DNA from: Arthrobacter pascens
Lineage (GTDB): Bacteria > Actinomycetota > Actinomycetes > Actinomycetales > Micrococcaceae
DNA length: 64,000 nucleotides
Assembly: GCF_017052465.1 (NCBI RefSeq)
Contig: NZ_JAFHKT010000148.1
Span: 124,001 to 188,000 of the forward strand
Direction of reading: 5' to 3'
The translations under genes and the position numbers were made by a program. Every line of letters starts with the position of its first letter. Positions within the stretch are counted from its first letter, which is position 1. A model generated the notes under the pieces. That model saw only the letters and a list, made by a program, of their open reading frames with translations, was not told the origin of the DNA and searched no databases. Below, piece by piece: positions 40,068 to 49,149 of this stretch.

Positions 40068-40120
40068 GCGTGTACGGGGCCTCTGCTTTGTAGGGTTGCT
40101 ACAAGGTGCCGCTAATTGGC

Positions 40121-40804
40121 TCACTCGGCCCGGACTTCGGAGGGATCGACGGCGCCGCCGGTCCACAGCTCGGTAACGTTCACCCTGGCCTGGCCCAGCA
40201 GGCCGCGGAGGGTGGAGATGGAGAGCCCGACGACGGTGTGGGGATCGCCGTCGACCTTGCGGATGAACGCACCGCCATAGCCGTCGATGGTAAACGAACC
40301 GGCGCACTGGAGAGGCTCTCCGGTGGCGATGTACGTGTCGATCTCGGCCTCGCTCATCTCCATGAAATGGACCTCGGCGGAGGAGACGGAACCGAGCGTC
40401 GCGCCGGAGCCGGCGGCGCCGTCGTTGCCGTCTTCGGAGTTGTCGGTATCCCGGCAGTCCACGAGCCAGTGGCCGGTGTGCAGCACGCCCATGCTGCCGC
40501 TCATGCGGAGCATCCGTTCCTTGGCGACCTCGGCGGTGTAGGGCTTGCCGTGGGCCTCGCCGTCGAACTCGAAAACAGAATCGCAGCCGATCACCAGGGC
40601 GCCGTCGGCCTCGGGCAGGGAGGCCACAGCCTCGGCCTTGGCGCGTGCGAGCAGCAGGGCGGTGTCGTGCGGGTCGGTCACGCCGTAGCGGGCCTGGACG
40701 GCGTCCTCGTCCACATCGGAGACGAGGACTTCATGGGAGATGCCCGCGTTGCTGAGCAGCTTGGTACGGGCGGGGGACTGGGAAGCAAGAATGAGGCGGG
40801 TCAC
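40121..40804 (-). CDS. maf: Maf family nucleoside triphosphate pyrophosphatase
   Basis: Maf/YhdE proteins hydrolyse non-canonical or dTTP/UTP nucleotides and affect septation. This 227-residue protein has the N-terminal SQSPARTKLLSNAGI (family SxSPxRxxLL), the IGCDSVFEFDGEAHGKP catalytic segment, VLHTGHWLVD, and EIDTYIATGEPLQCAGSFTIDGYGGAFI near residue 165. A low-complexity Gly/Asp insertion (about residues 122-138, NSEDGNDGAAGSGATLGSVS) enlarges a loop. It is on the same strand as the carboxylase alpha gene, as in other actinobacteria. Confidence 0.93.
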   Translation of the reverse strand: MTRLILASQSPARTKLLSNAGISHEVLVSDVDEDAVQARYGVTDPHDTALLLARAKAEAVASLPEADGALVIGCDSVFEFDGEAHGKPYTAEVAKERMLRMSGSMGVLHTGHWLVDCRDTDNSEDGNDGAAGSGATLGSVSSAEVHFMEMSEAEIDTYIATGEPLQCAGSFTIDGYGGAFIRKVDGDPHTVVGLSISTLRGLLGQARVNVTELWTGGAVDPSEVRAE

Positions 40805-40889
40805 CGCACCAGCCTAATCCCGGAAGTGATGTCGGGTCCTCCGCAAAGGCCCATCCTTGAATGTCACACCCCACAGGGACACTTGAGTT

Positions 40890-42356
40890 ATGGACGGTAA
40901 TGGGGGGTCTGAAGCGGTTCCGGCCGCAGCGGGGTGCGGTTGCGTCTGCAGCTGCGGTCGGGAGCCGGGAACGGGTAATGCCGCCTTGGCCCTGTGCGGG
41001 GACGTGGCAGCTCTGCGCGGGGGTGTGGCCGATCAGGAGGGTGCCCGGCTGATTGATGAGATCCGGGCACTGGAAGTGGAAAAGTCTGCCTTGTCTGCCC
41101 GCCAGGCCCGCCTGACCGTGGCCTTTGAACAGTTGCAGCGCCGGCAGCAGGCCGACGCCGGGATCCCCGCTGATGAGCTCGGGGCAGGCATCGGAGCGCA
41201 GATCGCCCTCGCGCGTGGCGAATCCCCGGCCAAGGGCAACCGGTTGTTGGGCCTGGCCAAGGCCCTGGTGACCGAAATGCCGCACACCCTCGCTGCCGTG
41301 GAAACGGGGCAGCTGAACGAATGGCGGGCCACGTTGCTGGTGCGCGAAACGGCGTCCCTGTCCTCCGCGGACCGGTCCAGCGTCGATGAGGAACTCGCCC
41401 CCGACACCGGAACGCTGACCGGTGCAGGAGACCGGGCCGTCGTGGCCGCCGCCCGGGCCGCCGCCTACCGCCGCGACCCGCGCTCCGTCACCCAGCGCGC
41501 GGCCCACGCCGCCACCGAACGGCACGTCAGCCTCCGCCCGGCACCGGACACCATGTGCTACCTGACCGCCCTATTGCCCGTCTCGGCAGGCGTCGCCGTG
41601 CACGCCGCCCTGACCCGGCACGCGGACACCCTGCGCTCCGGCGGGGATGAACGCGCCCGCGGGCAGATCATGGCCGATGACCTGGTCGAATGGACCACCG
41701 GCACCCCCGGCGGGATCACCGGCATCGAGATCCAGCTGATCATGACCGACCGCACCCTCTTCCAGGGCGACTCAGACCCGGCACGAATCCCCGGCTACGG
41801 CGTGGTCCCGGCCGGCTGGGCCCGCACGATGGCCCGTGCTGTCGAGCCGGCGAGCAGTGAGGAACTCAGCGTCTGGGTCCGCCGGCTCTACACCGCCCCC
41901 GGAACCGGCGAACTCGTCGCGATGGACTCACGGGCACGCCTCTTCCCCGCCCCGCTGAAGCGCTTCATCCAGGCCCGCGATGACACCTGCCGCACCCCCT
42001 ACTGCGACGCCCCCATCCGCCACCACGACCACATCGTTCCCTGGCACGGCGGCGGCGCTACAACACAGGCCAACGGCGCCGGGCTCTGCGAAGCCTGCAA
42101 CCACACCAAAGAAACCCCCGGCTGGAGCGTGAAACCCCGCCCCGGCCCCGCGCGCGCAGATCGACTGAGGCACACCATCGAACTCCGCACCCCGACCGGC
42201 CACACCTACCACTCCACAGCACCGCCGCTCCCGGGGACGCAGCTTGACGTTTCGAGCACGGAAGCATGCAGGCACAGGCGTGAACTCCGGCGGTACGCGA
42301 AGGTTCGTATGCGGGGCCGAGGTCTGCTCGCGGCGGAAGGCACGCGCGCGGCCTGA
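40890..42356 (+). CDS. DUF222 / HNH endonuclease domain protein (13E12-like)
   Basis: This 488-residue protein has an N-terminal to central DUF222 region (about 45-330) and a C-terminal HNH nuclease motif CRTPYCDAPIRHHDHIVPWH ... CEACNHTKETPGW near residues 370-415. The two CxxC pairs and the H-H-D set of the zinc-binding HNH fold are visible. Such proteins are very common in Arthrobacter and Mycobacterium (13E12 repeat family), occur in many copies and behave as probable mobile or selfish genes; function is unproven. It runs against its neighbours on the + strand. The start is uncertain; the ATG used has only GAG upstream. Confidence 0.87.
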   Translation: MDGNGGSEAVPAAAGCGCVCSCGREPGTGNAALALCGDVAALRGGVADQEGARLIDEIRALEVEKSALSARQARLTVAFEQLQRRQQADAGIPADELGAGIGAQIALARGESPAKGNRLLGLAKALVTEMPHTLAAVETGQLNEWRATLLVRETASLSSADRSSVDEELAPDTGTLTGAGDRAVVAAARAAAYRRDPRSVTQRAAHAATERHVSLRPAPDTMCYLTALLPVSAGVAVHAALTRHADTLRSGGDERARGQIMADDLVEWTTGTPGGITGIEIQLIMTDRTLFQGDSDPARIPGYGVVPAGWARTMARAVEPASSEELSVWVRRLYTAPGTGELVAMDSRARLFPAPLKRFIQARDDTCRTPYCDAPIRHHDHIVPWHGGGATTQANGAGLCEACNHTKETPGWSVKPRPGPARADRLRHTIELRTPTGHTYHSTAPPLPGTQLDVSSTEACRHRRELRRYAKVRMRGRGLLAAEGTRAA

Positions 42357-42417
42357 GCTGGCCGCGAGCGGTCTGCCGGTCATGCAGCGGTGCAGCTCCA
42401 CTGTTGCCGCACCGCTG

Positions 42418-42939
42418 CTACTGTTGCGGCGCGTCCGCGTGCTCGGGTGGCCAGACCACTTCGAAGCGCTCAAAGACGATCTCGTCGTCCTCTGACCATT
42501 CACGGCCGACGGCGGCGGAGACGCGCGTCCAATAGCGGCGGTGTTCACGCTGCCAACTTTCCAGGGTCAAGTCGCCTTCGCCCTCATCACGAGCGAAGGC
42601 CGTATCAGCGCTCGTGAAGGGGCCAATACGGAGCTCCGTGCTCCGGATGATGATGCGGGGCAGCCCATCACCATCGCAAGCTATCCAATGGGATCCGATC
42701 CGGGGCACCTGGTCGCCGCGGGCGATGAAGTCGGCGACGAGTTCCGCCGTCGCGCGCTTCCTTCCGCTGAGAACCACACCGAGGAGTTCGTTGGCGAGCC
42801 GTTTCGAATCACCGAAGTGTTCCACCGTGTACTCGGGTGACGCGGTGACGGCCTCGGGATGCGCGGCGGCGTAGGCGTCCCACATTCGGTCAGCTGCTTG
42901 AACATCAGGCGGGGCGACAGGATGAGAAGGCACCTCCAT
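42418..42939 (-). CDS. ASCH domain-containing protein
   Basis: The frame from 42939 gives 173 residues of a small RNA-binding-type ASCH (PUA-like) protein. It has VEHFGDSKRLANELLGVVLS, GRKRATAELVADF, RIGSHWIACDGDGLPRIIIR (the barrel) and LTLESWQREHRRYW, WSEDDEIVFERFEVVW at the end. Substrates are not known for this subgroup. The ATG at 42939 follows GAGGAT directly; a GTG at 42972 touching the MMPL stop is an alternative and would add a cysteine-rich MAATCACACED. It follows the MMPL gene on the same strand and may be read from the same transcript. Confidence 0.82.
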   Translation of the reverse strand: MEVPSHPVAPPDVQAADRMWDAYAAAHPEAVTASPEYTVEHFGDSKRLANELLGVVLSGRKRATAELVADFIARGDQVPRIGSHWIACDGDGLPRIIIRSTELRIGPFTSADTAFARDEGEGDLTLESWQREHRRYWTRVSAAVGREWSEDDEIVFERFEVVWPPEHADAPQQ

Positions 42940-42971
42940 ATCCTCGCAGGCGCAGGCGCAGGTTGCGGCCA

Positions 42972-45515
42972 CTAGCCGGCCGCAACATCGGCGGGTTCGG
43001 GCGCGGAGGCGCCGGCCGCCGTCGTGCTTGGCTTGCGGAGCCGCGCCCCCTCCACGTCAACGTCAGGCAGGATGCGGTCCAGCCAGCGCGGCAGCCACCA
43101 GGCCTTTTCGCCGAGCAGGTACATCACGGCCGGGACAATCGTCATGCGCACCACGAACGCGTCCACCAGCACGCCGAACGCCATGGCGAAGCCGAGCGGC
43201 CGGACCATGTTCAGGTGCGAGAAGATGAAGCCGGAGAACACGCTGACCATGATGATGGCGGCGGCCGTGACCACTGCGGAGGCGTGGCTGAAGCCGGAGC
43301 GGACCGCGTGCCTGGCCGATTCCCCGTGCATGAAGGACTCGCGCATGCCCGAGGCGATGAACACCTGGTAGTCCATGGCCAGGCCGAACAGCACACCGAT
43401 CAGGATGATGGGCAGGAAGCTCAGCACGGCCCCCGGGTTGTCGACGCCAAAGACTGACCCCAGCCAGCCCCACTGGTAGACGGCCACAACAGCGCCGAAC
43501 GCAGCGGCAAGCGATAGCAGGAAGCCGCCTGTGGCCAGCAGCGGCACGACGATCGAGCGGAACACCAGCAGCAGCAGGATCAGCGAGAGCCCGACGACGA
43601 TCGCCAGGTACGGCGGCAGCGCGTCGCCCAGCTTGGTGGACACGTCGATGTTGCCGGCGGTCTGGCCGGTGAGCCCAATGCTCACGCCGAGAGAGTCCTC
43701 GATCGCACCCTTCTCGGCCCGCAGCCCGGAGACCACCTCCACGGTGCTGGCGCTGGCCGGTCCCTCCTTGGGGATGACCTGGAACACCGCGGTCCGGCGG
43801 TCCTCGCTGAGGGCCACAGGGACCGCGGCCGTCACGTTTTCCGTGCTGCGCAGGACATCCGCAACGTCCAGCTGTTTGGCCATGGCTTCCGATTCGGTGA
43901 GGCCTTCGGGGAAATCGCCGACGACGACGATCGGGCCCGTGGTGCCTTCGCCGAAGCTGCGGCTGGTCACGTCGTACGCCTTGAAGGCCTGCGAATCGAC
44001 GGGCTCGGAACCGCCGTCCGGCAGCGCGAGCCTCAACTGGCTGGCCGGCAGTGCAACAATGCCGAGCAGCAGGACACCGGCCAGCGTGGCCATCACCGGG
44101 TGCTTTGTCACAAGCCCGCCCCAGCCGTGGCTGCTGCGGTGTTCGTCCTTGGCCAGGTCCGCGGCCGCGTGGCCGGGGTCGGCATTGTGCTTCTCGGCCC
44201 TGGCCCAGGCCCGCTTGGAGATCAGCTTCCTGCCTACCAGCGAGAGCACCGCGGGGGTCAGGGTCAGGGCGACGACGACGGCGACGGCCACCGTCGCGGC
44301 GGCGGACAGGCCCATCACGGCCAGGAACGGCAGTCCCGGAACGACGAGGGCCGCGAGGGCGATGATGACCGTCAGACCCGCAAAGAGCACGGCATTGCCG
44401 GAGGTTCCGGTGGCAAGGGCCACGGATTCTTCGCCGTCCATGCCGGCCAGCAATTGGCTGCGGTGGCGGTTGACGATGAACAGGCAGTAGTCGATGCCGA
44501 CGGCGAGCCCCAGCATGAGGGCCAGCATGGGGGAGATGGAGCTCATGTCGACGATCCCGCTCAGGGCGAAGGTGCCGCCAACGCCGGCGGCCACGCCCAG
44601 CAGTGCCATGAGGAGGGGCAGGCCGGCGGCGACCAGCGTGCCGAGCATGATGACCAGGACCAGGGCCGCAACAGCGATGCCGACGATCTCGGCAACGCCA
44701 AAGATCTCGGAGACGTCTTCGGTGATTTCCTTACTGGGCAGTGCCGTTACGCCGCCAGAGGAGACCTCCCTGACGATGTCCTGGACTTCCTGGCGGACCC
44801 GGGGCTCGAGGCCGTTGATGGAGGTCTTGAACTGGACCTGGGCGATCGCGGCCTTGCCGTCCTCGGAGACGAAGCGCATGCCCTGGGACGCGGTCAGCTG
44901 GCGCTTGCCGAGCGCGAGCTTTTCATTGCCGGACTCGAGTTCCTTCGTGCCGGCGTCGAGCTTTTCCTGGCCCGCGGCGAGGGCGGCCTTTTGTTCGCCA
45001 AGCTGGGCTTCGACGGCTTCCGGCGGCAGTCCGGCAGCGGCCATCTGCTGTTCAGCAGCCGCCAGTTGGGCCTTGCCTGTAGCCAGTTCTGCGGCGGCCT
45101 GGTCCAGCTGGGCCTTCCCGGTGACCGCCTTCTGTTCGCCGGCGGCGAGGTCTGCGGCGGCCGCGTCCAGCTGTGCCTGGGTGGCGAAGGGGTCCACCGT
45201 TCCCTGCACGTCCGGGAGGGTCTTGAGCTTGGTCAGAGCAGCGGACACCGCTTCCTTGCCGGCCTGGCTGAACTTGGCGTCGTTGGCTTCGAAGACGATT
45301 CCGGCGGAGCCGCCCGAGGAGGAGGGCAGTTCCTTCCTGAGCTTGTCCGCCATCTGCTGGGTTTCGGTACCCGGGATCTGGAAATTGTTGGACATGGTTC
45401 CGTGGAAGGCCGCTGCGGACCCCCCGACGGCCACGAGGACCGCGAGCCAGAGTGAGATGACAAGCCAGCGGTGGCGGTAGGAAAACTTGCCGAGGCGGTA
45501 GAGGAGAAGTGCCAT
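42972..45515 (-). CDS. MMPL family RND-type membrane transporter
   Basis: An 847-residue protein with two MMPL halves. A first helix (residues about 15-37) is followed by a large extracytoplasmic loop, then blocks of helices around 265-420 and 650-810 with FALSGIVDMSSISPMLALML, GIDYCLFIVNRHR, then AMDYQVFIASGMRES and AFGVLVDAFVVR (charged GxxxDY/D motifs of proton-driven transport). The first loop carries a 90-residue Ala/Gln-rich coiled-coil stretch (about 105-205). Such exporters move lipids or drugs; the substrate is unknown. It begins 1 nt after the TetR gene stop, so one operon. Confidence 0.9.
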   Translation of the reverse strand: MALLLYRLGKFSYRHRWLVISLWLAVLVAVGGSAAAFHGTMSNNFQIPGTETQQMADKLRKELPSSSGGSAGIVFEANDAKFSQAGKEAVSAALTKLKTLPDVQGTVDPFATQAQLDAAAADLAAGEQKAVTGKAQLDQAAAELATGKAQLAAAEQQMAAAGLPPEAVEAQLGEQKAALAAGQEKLDAGTKELESGNEKLALGKRQLTASQGMRFVSEDGKAAIAQVQFKTSINGLEPRVRQEVQDIVREVSSGGVTALPSKEITEDVSEIFGVAEIVGIAVAALVLVIMLGTLVAAGLPLLMALLGVAAGVGGTFALSGIVDMSSISPMLALMLGLAVGIDYCLFIVNRHRSQLLAGMDGEESVALATGTSGNAVLFAGLTVIIALAALVVPGLPFLAVMGLSAAATVAVAVVVALTLTPAVLSLVGRKLISKRAWARAEKHNADPGHAAADLAKDEHRSSHGWGGLVTKHPVMATLAGVLLLGIVALPASQLRLALPDGGSEPVDSQAFKAYDVTSRSFGEGTTGPIVVVGDFPEGLTESEAMAKQLDVADVLRSTENVTAAVPVALSEDRRTAVFQVIPKEGPASASTVEVVSGLRAEKGAIEDSLGVSIGLTGQTAGNIDVSTKLGDALPPYLAIVVGLSLILLLLVFRSIVVPLLATGGFLLSLAAAFGAVVAVYQWGWLGSVFGVDNPGAVLSFLPIILIGVLFGLAMDYQVFIASGMRESFMHGESARHAVRSGFSHASAVVTAAAIIMVSVFSGFIFSHLNMVRPLGFAMAFGVLVDAFVVRMTIVPAVMYLLGEKAWWLPRWLDRILPDVDVEGARLRKPSTTAAGASAPEPADVAAG

Positions 45516-45516
45516 G

Positions 45517-46206
45517 TCAGGACCGTTCTGAGGAGTGTGGTGCCGCGAAGCCGGAGCCCAGAAGCCCCATGGAATCGATCAGCAGCTGCCGGAGGATGGC
45601 CAGCGATTTCGGCGAGAGGTCAGTGCCGCAGCGGCTGAACCAGACCTCCATGGCGGCTTTGCCGCAGGAGATGACGGAGCCGGCCAGGGCGCGGAGGTAG
45701 AGCTCGTCCATGTCTCCCGCCGGGCTGTGGGCGGCGCGCTCGCGGGCGGCGGCGATGATCTGTTCTGTGCAGTGGTCCCACGCCTCCAGCTCGGAACGTG
45801 CCAGCAGGGGGCTGGCCTGCGTCAGGCTGAAGAGCTCGGCCATCGGTGCCACCGACATCGGGTCGGCCAGTTCCACGAGGGCTGCCCGGGCCGACTCGAG
45901 GATGGGCTCGTCAGCGGGCCGCAGCCGGAACTGCTGCAGCGCGGTGTCAAGGAAGCCGTGGGTCACCGAGGCGATCGCCGTCTCTGTGCTGCTGAAGTAG
46001 TTGAAGAAGGTGCGGCGTGAGATGCCCGCTGCTTCAGCAATGTCCTCCACCGTGAACTTGCCGGGCCCCTTGCTGCGCAGGAGCTCAAGGGTCGAATCCG
46101 AGATGGCCTGGCGGGTTGCGGCTTTATTCAGTTCGCGGCGGGTAGGGGACGGGGCCGTTTCGGGCGGCGGCGGTGGAGGCGGCGAGGGCGAAGTGGAAGT
46201 GGACAC
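45517..46206 (-). CDS. TetR family transcriptional regulator
   Basis: This 229-residue regulator follows a proline-rich tail (PSPPPPPPPET). The TetR N-terminal HTH spans about residues 30-75: NKAATRQAISDSTLELLRSK, KFTVEDIAEAAGISRRTFFNYF. The remainder is the ligand-binding helical domain. It is transcribed just ahead of the MMPL exporter with 1-nt spacing, the classic self-controlled repressor-pump arrangement. A palindrome lies inside its candidate promoter. Confidence 0.92.
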   Translation of the reverse strand: MSTSTSPSPPPPPPPETAPSPTRRELNKAATRQAISDSTLELLRSKGPGKFTVEDIAEAAGISRRTFFNYFSSTETAIASVTHGFLDTALQQFRLRPADEPILESARAALVELADPMSVAPMAELFSLTQASPLLARSELEAWDHCTEQIIAAARERAAHSPAGDMDELYLRALAGSVISCGKAAMEVWFSRCGTDLSPKSLAILRQLLIDSMGLLGSGFAAPHSSERS

Positions 46207-46212
46207 GCACTT

Positions 46213-46242
46213 ACACTACGTGCATGTTTGCACTCTGCGCAA
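46213..46242 (-). promoter_or_regulatory. TetR-MMPL promoter with internal operator
   Basis: On the minus strand a -35-like TTGCGC (46237-46242) and a -10-like TAGTGT (46213-46218) have an 18-nt spacer. Filling the spacer is an inverted repeat GTGCA-TGTT-TGCAC (46220-46233), well placed for repression by the TetR protein encoded just downstream. The -10 hexamer would sit only 7 nt from the start codon, so leadership is short. Confidence 0.45.
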
Positions 46243-46393
46243 GATTCCCAGCGTCACAGGTTCAGCGTGATATTCACATGTGCTTCACAGGCCCTTCATA
46301 GCCGCGCGTAATGTGGGTGGCGCATGCTGATCCCATGGCCGGTACGGCCGGCGGCGAAGGCGCCGTCACGTTCGGCGGATCCAGGAGAAGACC

Positions 46394-46954
46394 ATGAATC
46401 GCATGAAGAAAGTGGCCCTCAGCCTTAGCGCGGGGGCGGTGGCGCTCGGTGCCGGTTTTGGTGTGACGGAAATGGCCGCGGCAACGACGGCCACTCCAAC
46501 TCCCACCCCCACCTCCAGCAGTCCTTCCGGCATCCCTGCTCCCGACGGTCACGTGCTGGGCCGGGGAAAGCACGGTCACGGGCACGTGGATCGTGGCGCG
46601 CAGGCCGCGGCATTGGCGGCCAAACTGGGCGTGGACGAGGCCAAGGTAACGGACGCGCTACGGGCATTCCGCGAGGCGAACCGGCCTGCCGGTCCGAGAA
46701 CCGACGGGCAAAAGCCGGATCGCGCGGCGATGGAGGCAGCACTGGCAGCGTCCCTGGCCAAGTCCCTCGGAATCGACGAGGCCAAGGTGAAGGCTGCGCT
46801 TGAAGAACTGCGTACTGAAGCGCAGAAGAGCCGGGCGGCAGCGCTGAAGCCGCGGCTGGATAAGGCCGTGGCGGACGGCACGCTCACCCAGGCGGAGGCG
46901 GACGCCGTCACCAAGGCGGTGGAGCAGGGCGTTATCGGCGGCGGCCGGCACTAG
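46394..46954 (+). CDS. Secreted repeat-containing protein of unknown function
   Basis: The 186-residue product starts with MNRMKKVALSLSAGAVALGA and a hydrophobic stretch ending AAATTATP, a likely signal peptide cleaved near residue 30. A Thr/Pro/Ser-rich spacer with His-rich GKHGHGHVDRG follows. Two similar segments, AAALAAKLGVDEAKVTDALR (about 70-90) and AASLAKSLGIDEAKVKAALE (about 118-140), form a helical repeat, then a lysine- and alanine-rich helix ends in GGGRH. It resembles unassigned actinobacterial secreted proteins. A ribosome-binding site CCAGGAGAAGACC precedes the ATG. Confidence 0.72.
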   Translation: MNRMKKVALSLSAGAVALGAGFGVTEMAAATTATPTPTPTSSSPSGIPAPDGHVLGRGKHGHGHVDRGAQAAALAAKLGVDEAKVTDALRAFREANRPAGPRTDGQKPDRAAMEAALAASLAKSLGIDEAKVKAALEELRTEAQKSRAAALKPRLDKAVADGTLTQAEADAVTKAVEQGVIGGGRH

Positions 46955-46975
46955 CCTTCCCGTTCCCGTGTGGGC

Positions 46976-47680
46976 TCACGCCGAACGGTTGACGGCTGCC
47001 AGGACGGCCTCACCGAGCTCGGCAGGCTTGGTGAACTGGGGCCAGTGTCCGGTGGGGAGGTCCACCAGGTCGAGGTCGCGGATGCGCGCGAGCTCCTCAA
47101 CGTAGGGGTGGCCTGCGTCCATCCACTCCGTGAGCAGGCTCGTCGGGAATTCGCAGGCGATCACGGTTGCCGGGACGTCGTAGCGGCGCTCATCATGGAG
47201 GTGCTGCCGGTCGTATGCCACGCCCTTCGGCTGCGGGATGGCGCGGGCACGGAACATGGTCCGCAGCTCGTCATTCAGGTCCACGAGGTCCGCCTCGTCG
47301 AAGCCGTCCCACGGCGGCAGGGGAACGTCGTCGCCGTCGGCCGGCAGTTCGTCGTTGATGACGCCGCCCTCACCGAGCGGACCGCTGTCCACGTAGACGG
47401 CGCGGGCCACGCGCTCCGGCCGCGCGTCGACCACTCCGTGGATGATCGCCCCGCCGCCGGAGTGGCCGACGAGAACCACGGGGCCCTCGATGGCATCCAC
47501 CGCGGACACAACGGCATCAATATGGTCGCGCAGCCCGATGCCCGAGCGCGGGGCATCGGGCGACTCCAGCCCCGGAAGCGTGAGCGGATGGACGCGGTGC
47601 CCTGCCGCCACCAGCGGGGGAGTCACCTCCGACCATGAAGAAGCGTCCAGCCAGAATCCGGGAACCAGAATGACATCCAT
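46976..47680 (-). CDS. Alpha/beta hydrolase
   Basis: This 234-residue alpha/beta hydrolase fold has the nucleophile elbow VLVGHSGGGAIIHGV (Ser near residue 76) and oxyanion-side LVPGFWLDASSWSEV at the start. An acidic residue is likely in ACEFPTSLLTEWMDAGHPY, and the catalytic His is in LVDLPTGHWPQFTKPAEL. It resembles the EstC/MenH-like hydrolases; the substrate is unknown. The ATG encodes MDVILVPGF. It is convergent with the secreted protein gene and on its own or with the upstream transporter on the same strand (32-nt gap). Confidence 0.85.
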   Translation of the reverse strand: MDVILVPGFWLDASSWSEVTPPLVAAGHRVHPLTLPGLESPDAPRSGIGLRDHIDAVVSAVDAIEGPVVLVGHSGGGAIIHGVVDARPERVARAVYVDSGPLGEGGVINDELPADGDDVPLPPWDGFDEADLVDLNDELRTMFRARAIPQPKGVAYDRQHLHDERRYDVPATVIACEFPTSLLTEWMDAGHPYVEELARIRDLDLVDLPTGHWPQFTKPAELGEAVLAAVNRSA

Positions 47681-47712
47681 GGCATTACCCTAGCCGCAAC
47701 GCCGGGACGCGG

Positions 47713-49149
47713 CTACGCCTTGGCGTCGGCCAGTTCTGGACCCTTCGAGGCACCCGCCGTTGCGGGGGCAACCTCTCCGGCAGGGGAGTCATCCGTGAAG
47801 GGATCACCGGACCGCGGCGCGTTGTACAGGGCCTCGTCCAGGATGCCCTGGCGCTTGGCCACAATGGCGGGGACCAGTGCCTGCCCGGCCACGTTGACCG
47901 CCGTGCGGCCCATGTCCAGGATGGGGTCGATCGCCAGCAGGAGTCCGACGCCGGCCAGTGGCAGTCCCAGCGTGGACAGTGTCAGGGTCAGCATGACCAC
48001 GGCACCGGTGGTGCCGGCCGTGGCCGCCGATCCGAGGACCGACACGAGGGCGATCAGCACGTACTGGCTGAAGTCCAGCTGGATGCCGAAGAACTGGGCC
48101 ACAAAGATGGCGGCGATGGCCGGGTAGATCGCGGCGCAGCCGTCCATCTTGGTGGTGGCGCCCAGCGGAACGGCGAAGGAGGCATAACCGCGGGGAACGC
48201 CGAGGTTCCGTTCGGTGACGCGCTGGGTCAGCGGCAGCGTGCCGATGGAGGAGCGGGAGACGAATGCCAGCTGCACGGCCGGCCACACGCCGGAGAAGTA
48301 CTGCTTGACGGAGAGCCCGTGGGCACGCACCAGCGCGGGGTAGACACCGAAGACCACCAGGGCCAGGCCGATGTAGATCGCAACGGTGAACTTACCCAGG
48401 GAACCGATGGTGTCCCAGCCGTAGACGGCCACGGCGTTGCCGATCAGGCCGACGGTGCCGAGGGGAGCGATGCGGATGATCCACCACAGCACCTTCTGGA
48501 TGACGGCCAGCGCCGAGGCATTGAGTGCCAGGAACGGTTCAGCCTGCTTGCCCACCTTGAGGGCCGCGATTCCGACGGCGATCGCGATCACCAGGATCTG
48601 CAGCACGTTGAAGCTGACGGCGGTGGTGACGGCACCGGATTCGGCCACCGTGGAGGTGGCGCCCAGGCCCAGGAAGTTCTTCGGGAAGAGGCCTGTCAGG
48701 AACGCCCACCAATCACCCGACTTGCCTGCATACTCCTTCGCCTCGCCCGCAAGGCCGGTGTTGGCGCCGGGCTGCAGCAGCACGCCCAGTCCGATGCCGA
48801 TCAGCACGGCGATGAGGGACGTGATGGCGAACCACAGCAGGGTGTTCCAGGCCAGCCTTGCCGCATTGGAGACTTCGCGGAGGTTGGAAATGGAACTCAC
48901 CACGGCGGTGAAAATCAGGGGCACGACGGCGGTCTGCAGCAGCGAGACATAGCTCGAGCCGATGGTCTGCAGCGTTGCGCCAAGCCCGTTCGGGCTGGCC
49001 TTGGTGCTGCCGGTGTACTTGGCCAGCAGGCCCAGTCCGAGCCCAACGATGAGGGCGGCGATGATCTGGAAGCCGAAGGAACCTGCCCACCGGGGCAGCT
49101 GGAAGCCGGTGCGCCCGGCCGAAGGAGAAGTGCTGGTTTGATTGCTCAC
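47713..49149 (-). CDS. Dicarboxylate/amino acid:cation symporter (DAACS family)
   Basis: This 478-residue GltP/DctA-like carrier imports acidic amino acids or C4-dicarboxylates with H+ or Na+. The family sequence is clear: helices interrupted by the serine-rich re-entrant loop FVSRSSIGTLPLTQ, then VPLGATTKMDGCAAIYPAIAAIF and the second loop ATAGTTGAVVMLTLTL with DPILDMGRTAVNVAGQAL. The C-terminus is polar. The N-terminal MSNQTSTSPSAGRTG precedes the first helix; the GTG start has no strong ribosome-binding site. DctA and GltP cannot be told apart here. Confidence 0.92.
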   Translation of the reverse strand: MSNQTSTSPSAGRTGFQLPRWAGSFGFQIIAALIVGLGLGLLAKYTGSTKASPNGLGATLQTIGSSYVSLLQTAVVPLIFTAVVSSISNLREVSNAARLAWNTLLWFAITSLIAVLIGIGLGVLLQPGANTGLAGEAKEYAGKSGDWWAFLTGLFPKNFLGLGATSTVAESGAVTTAVSFNVLQILVIAIAVGIAALKVGKQAEPFLALNASALAVIQKVLWWIIRIAPLGTVGLIGNAVAVYGWDTIGSLGKFTVAIYIGLALVVFGVYPALVRAHGLSVKQYFSGVWPAVQLAFVSRSSIGTLPLTQRVTERNLGVPRGYASFAVPLGATTKMDGCAAIYPAIAAIFVAQFFGIQLDFSQYVLIALVSVLGSAATAGTTGAVVMLTLTLSTLGLPLAGVGLLLAIDPILDMGRTAVNVAGQALVPAIVAKRQGILDEALYNAPRSGDPFTDDSPAGEVAPATAGASKGPELADAKA

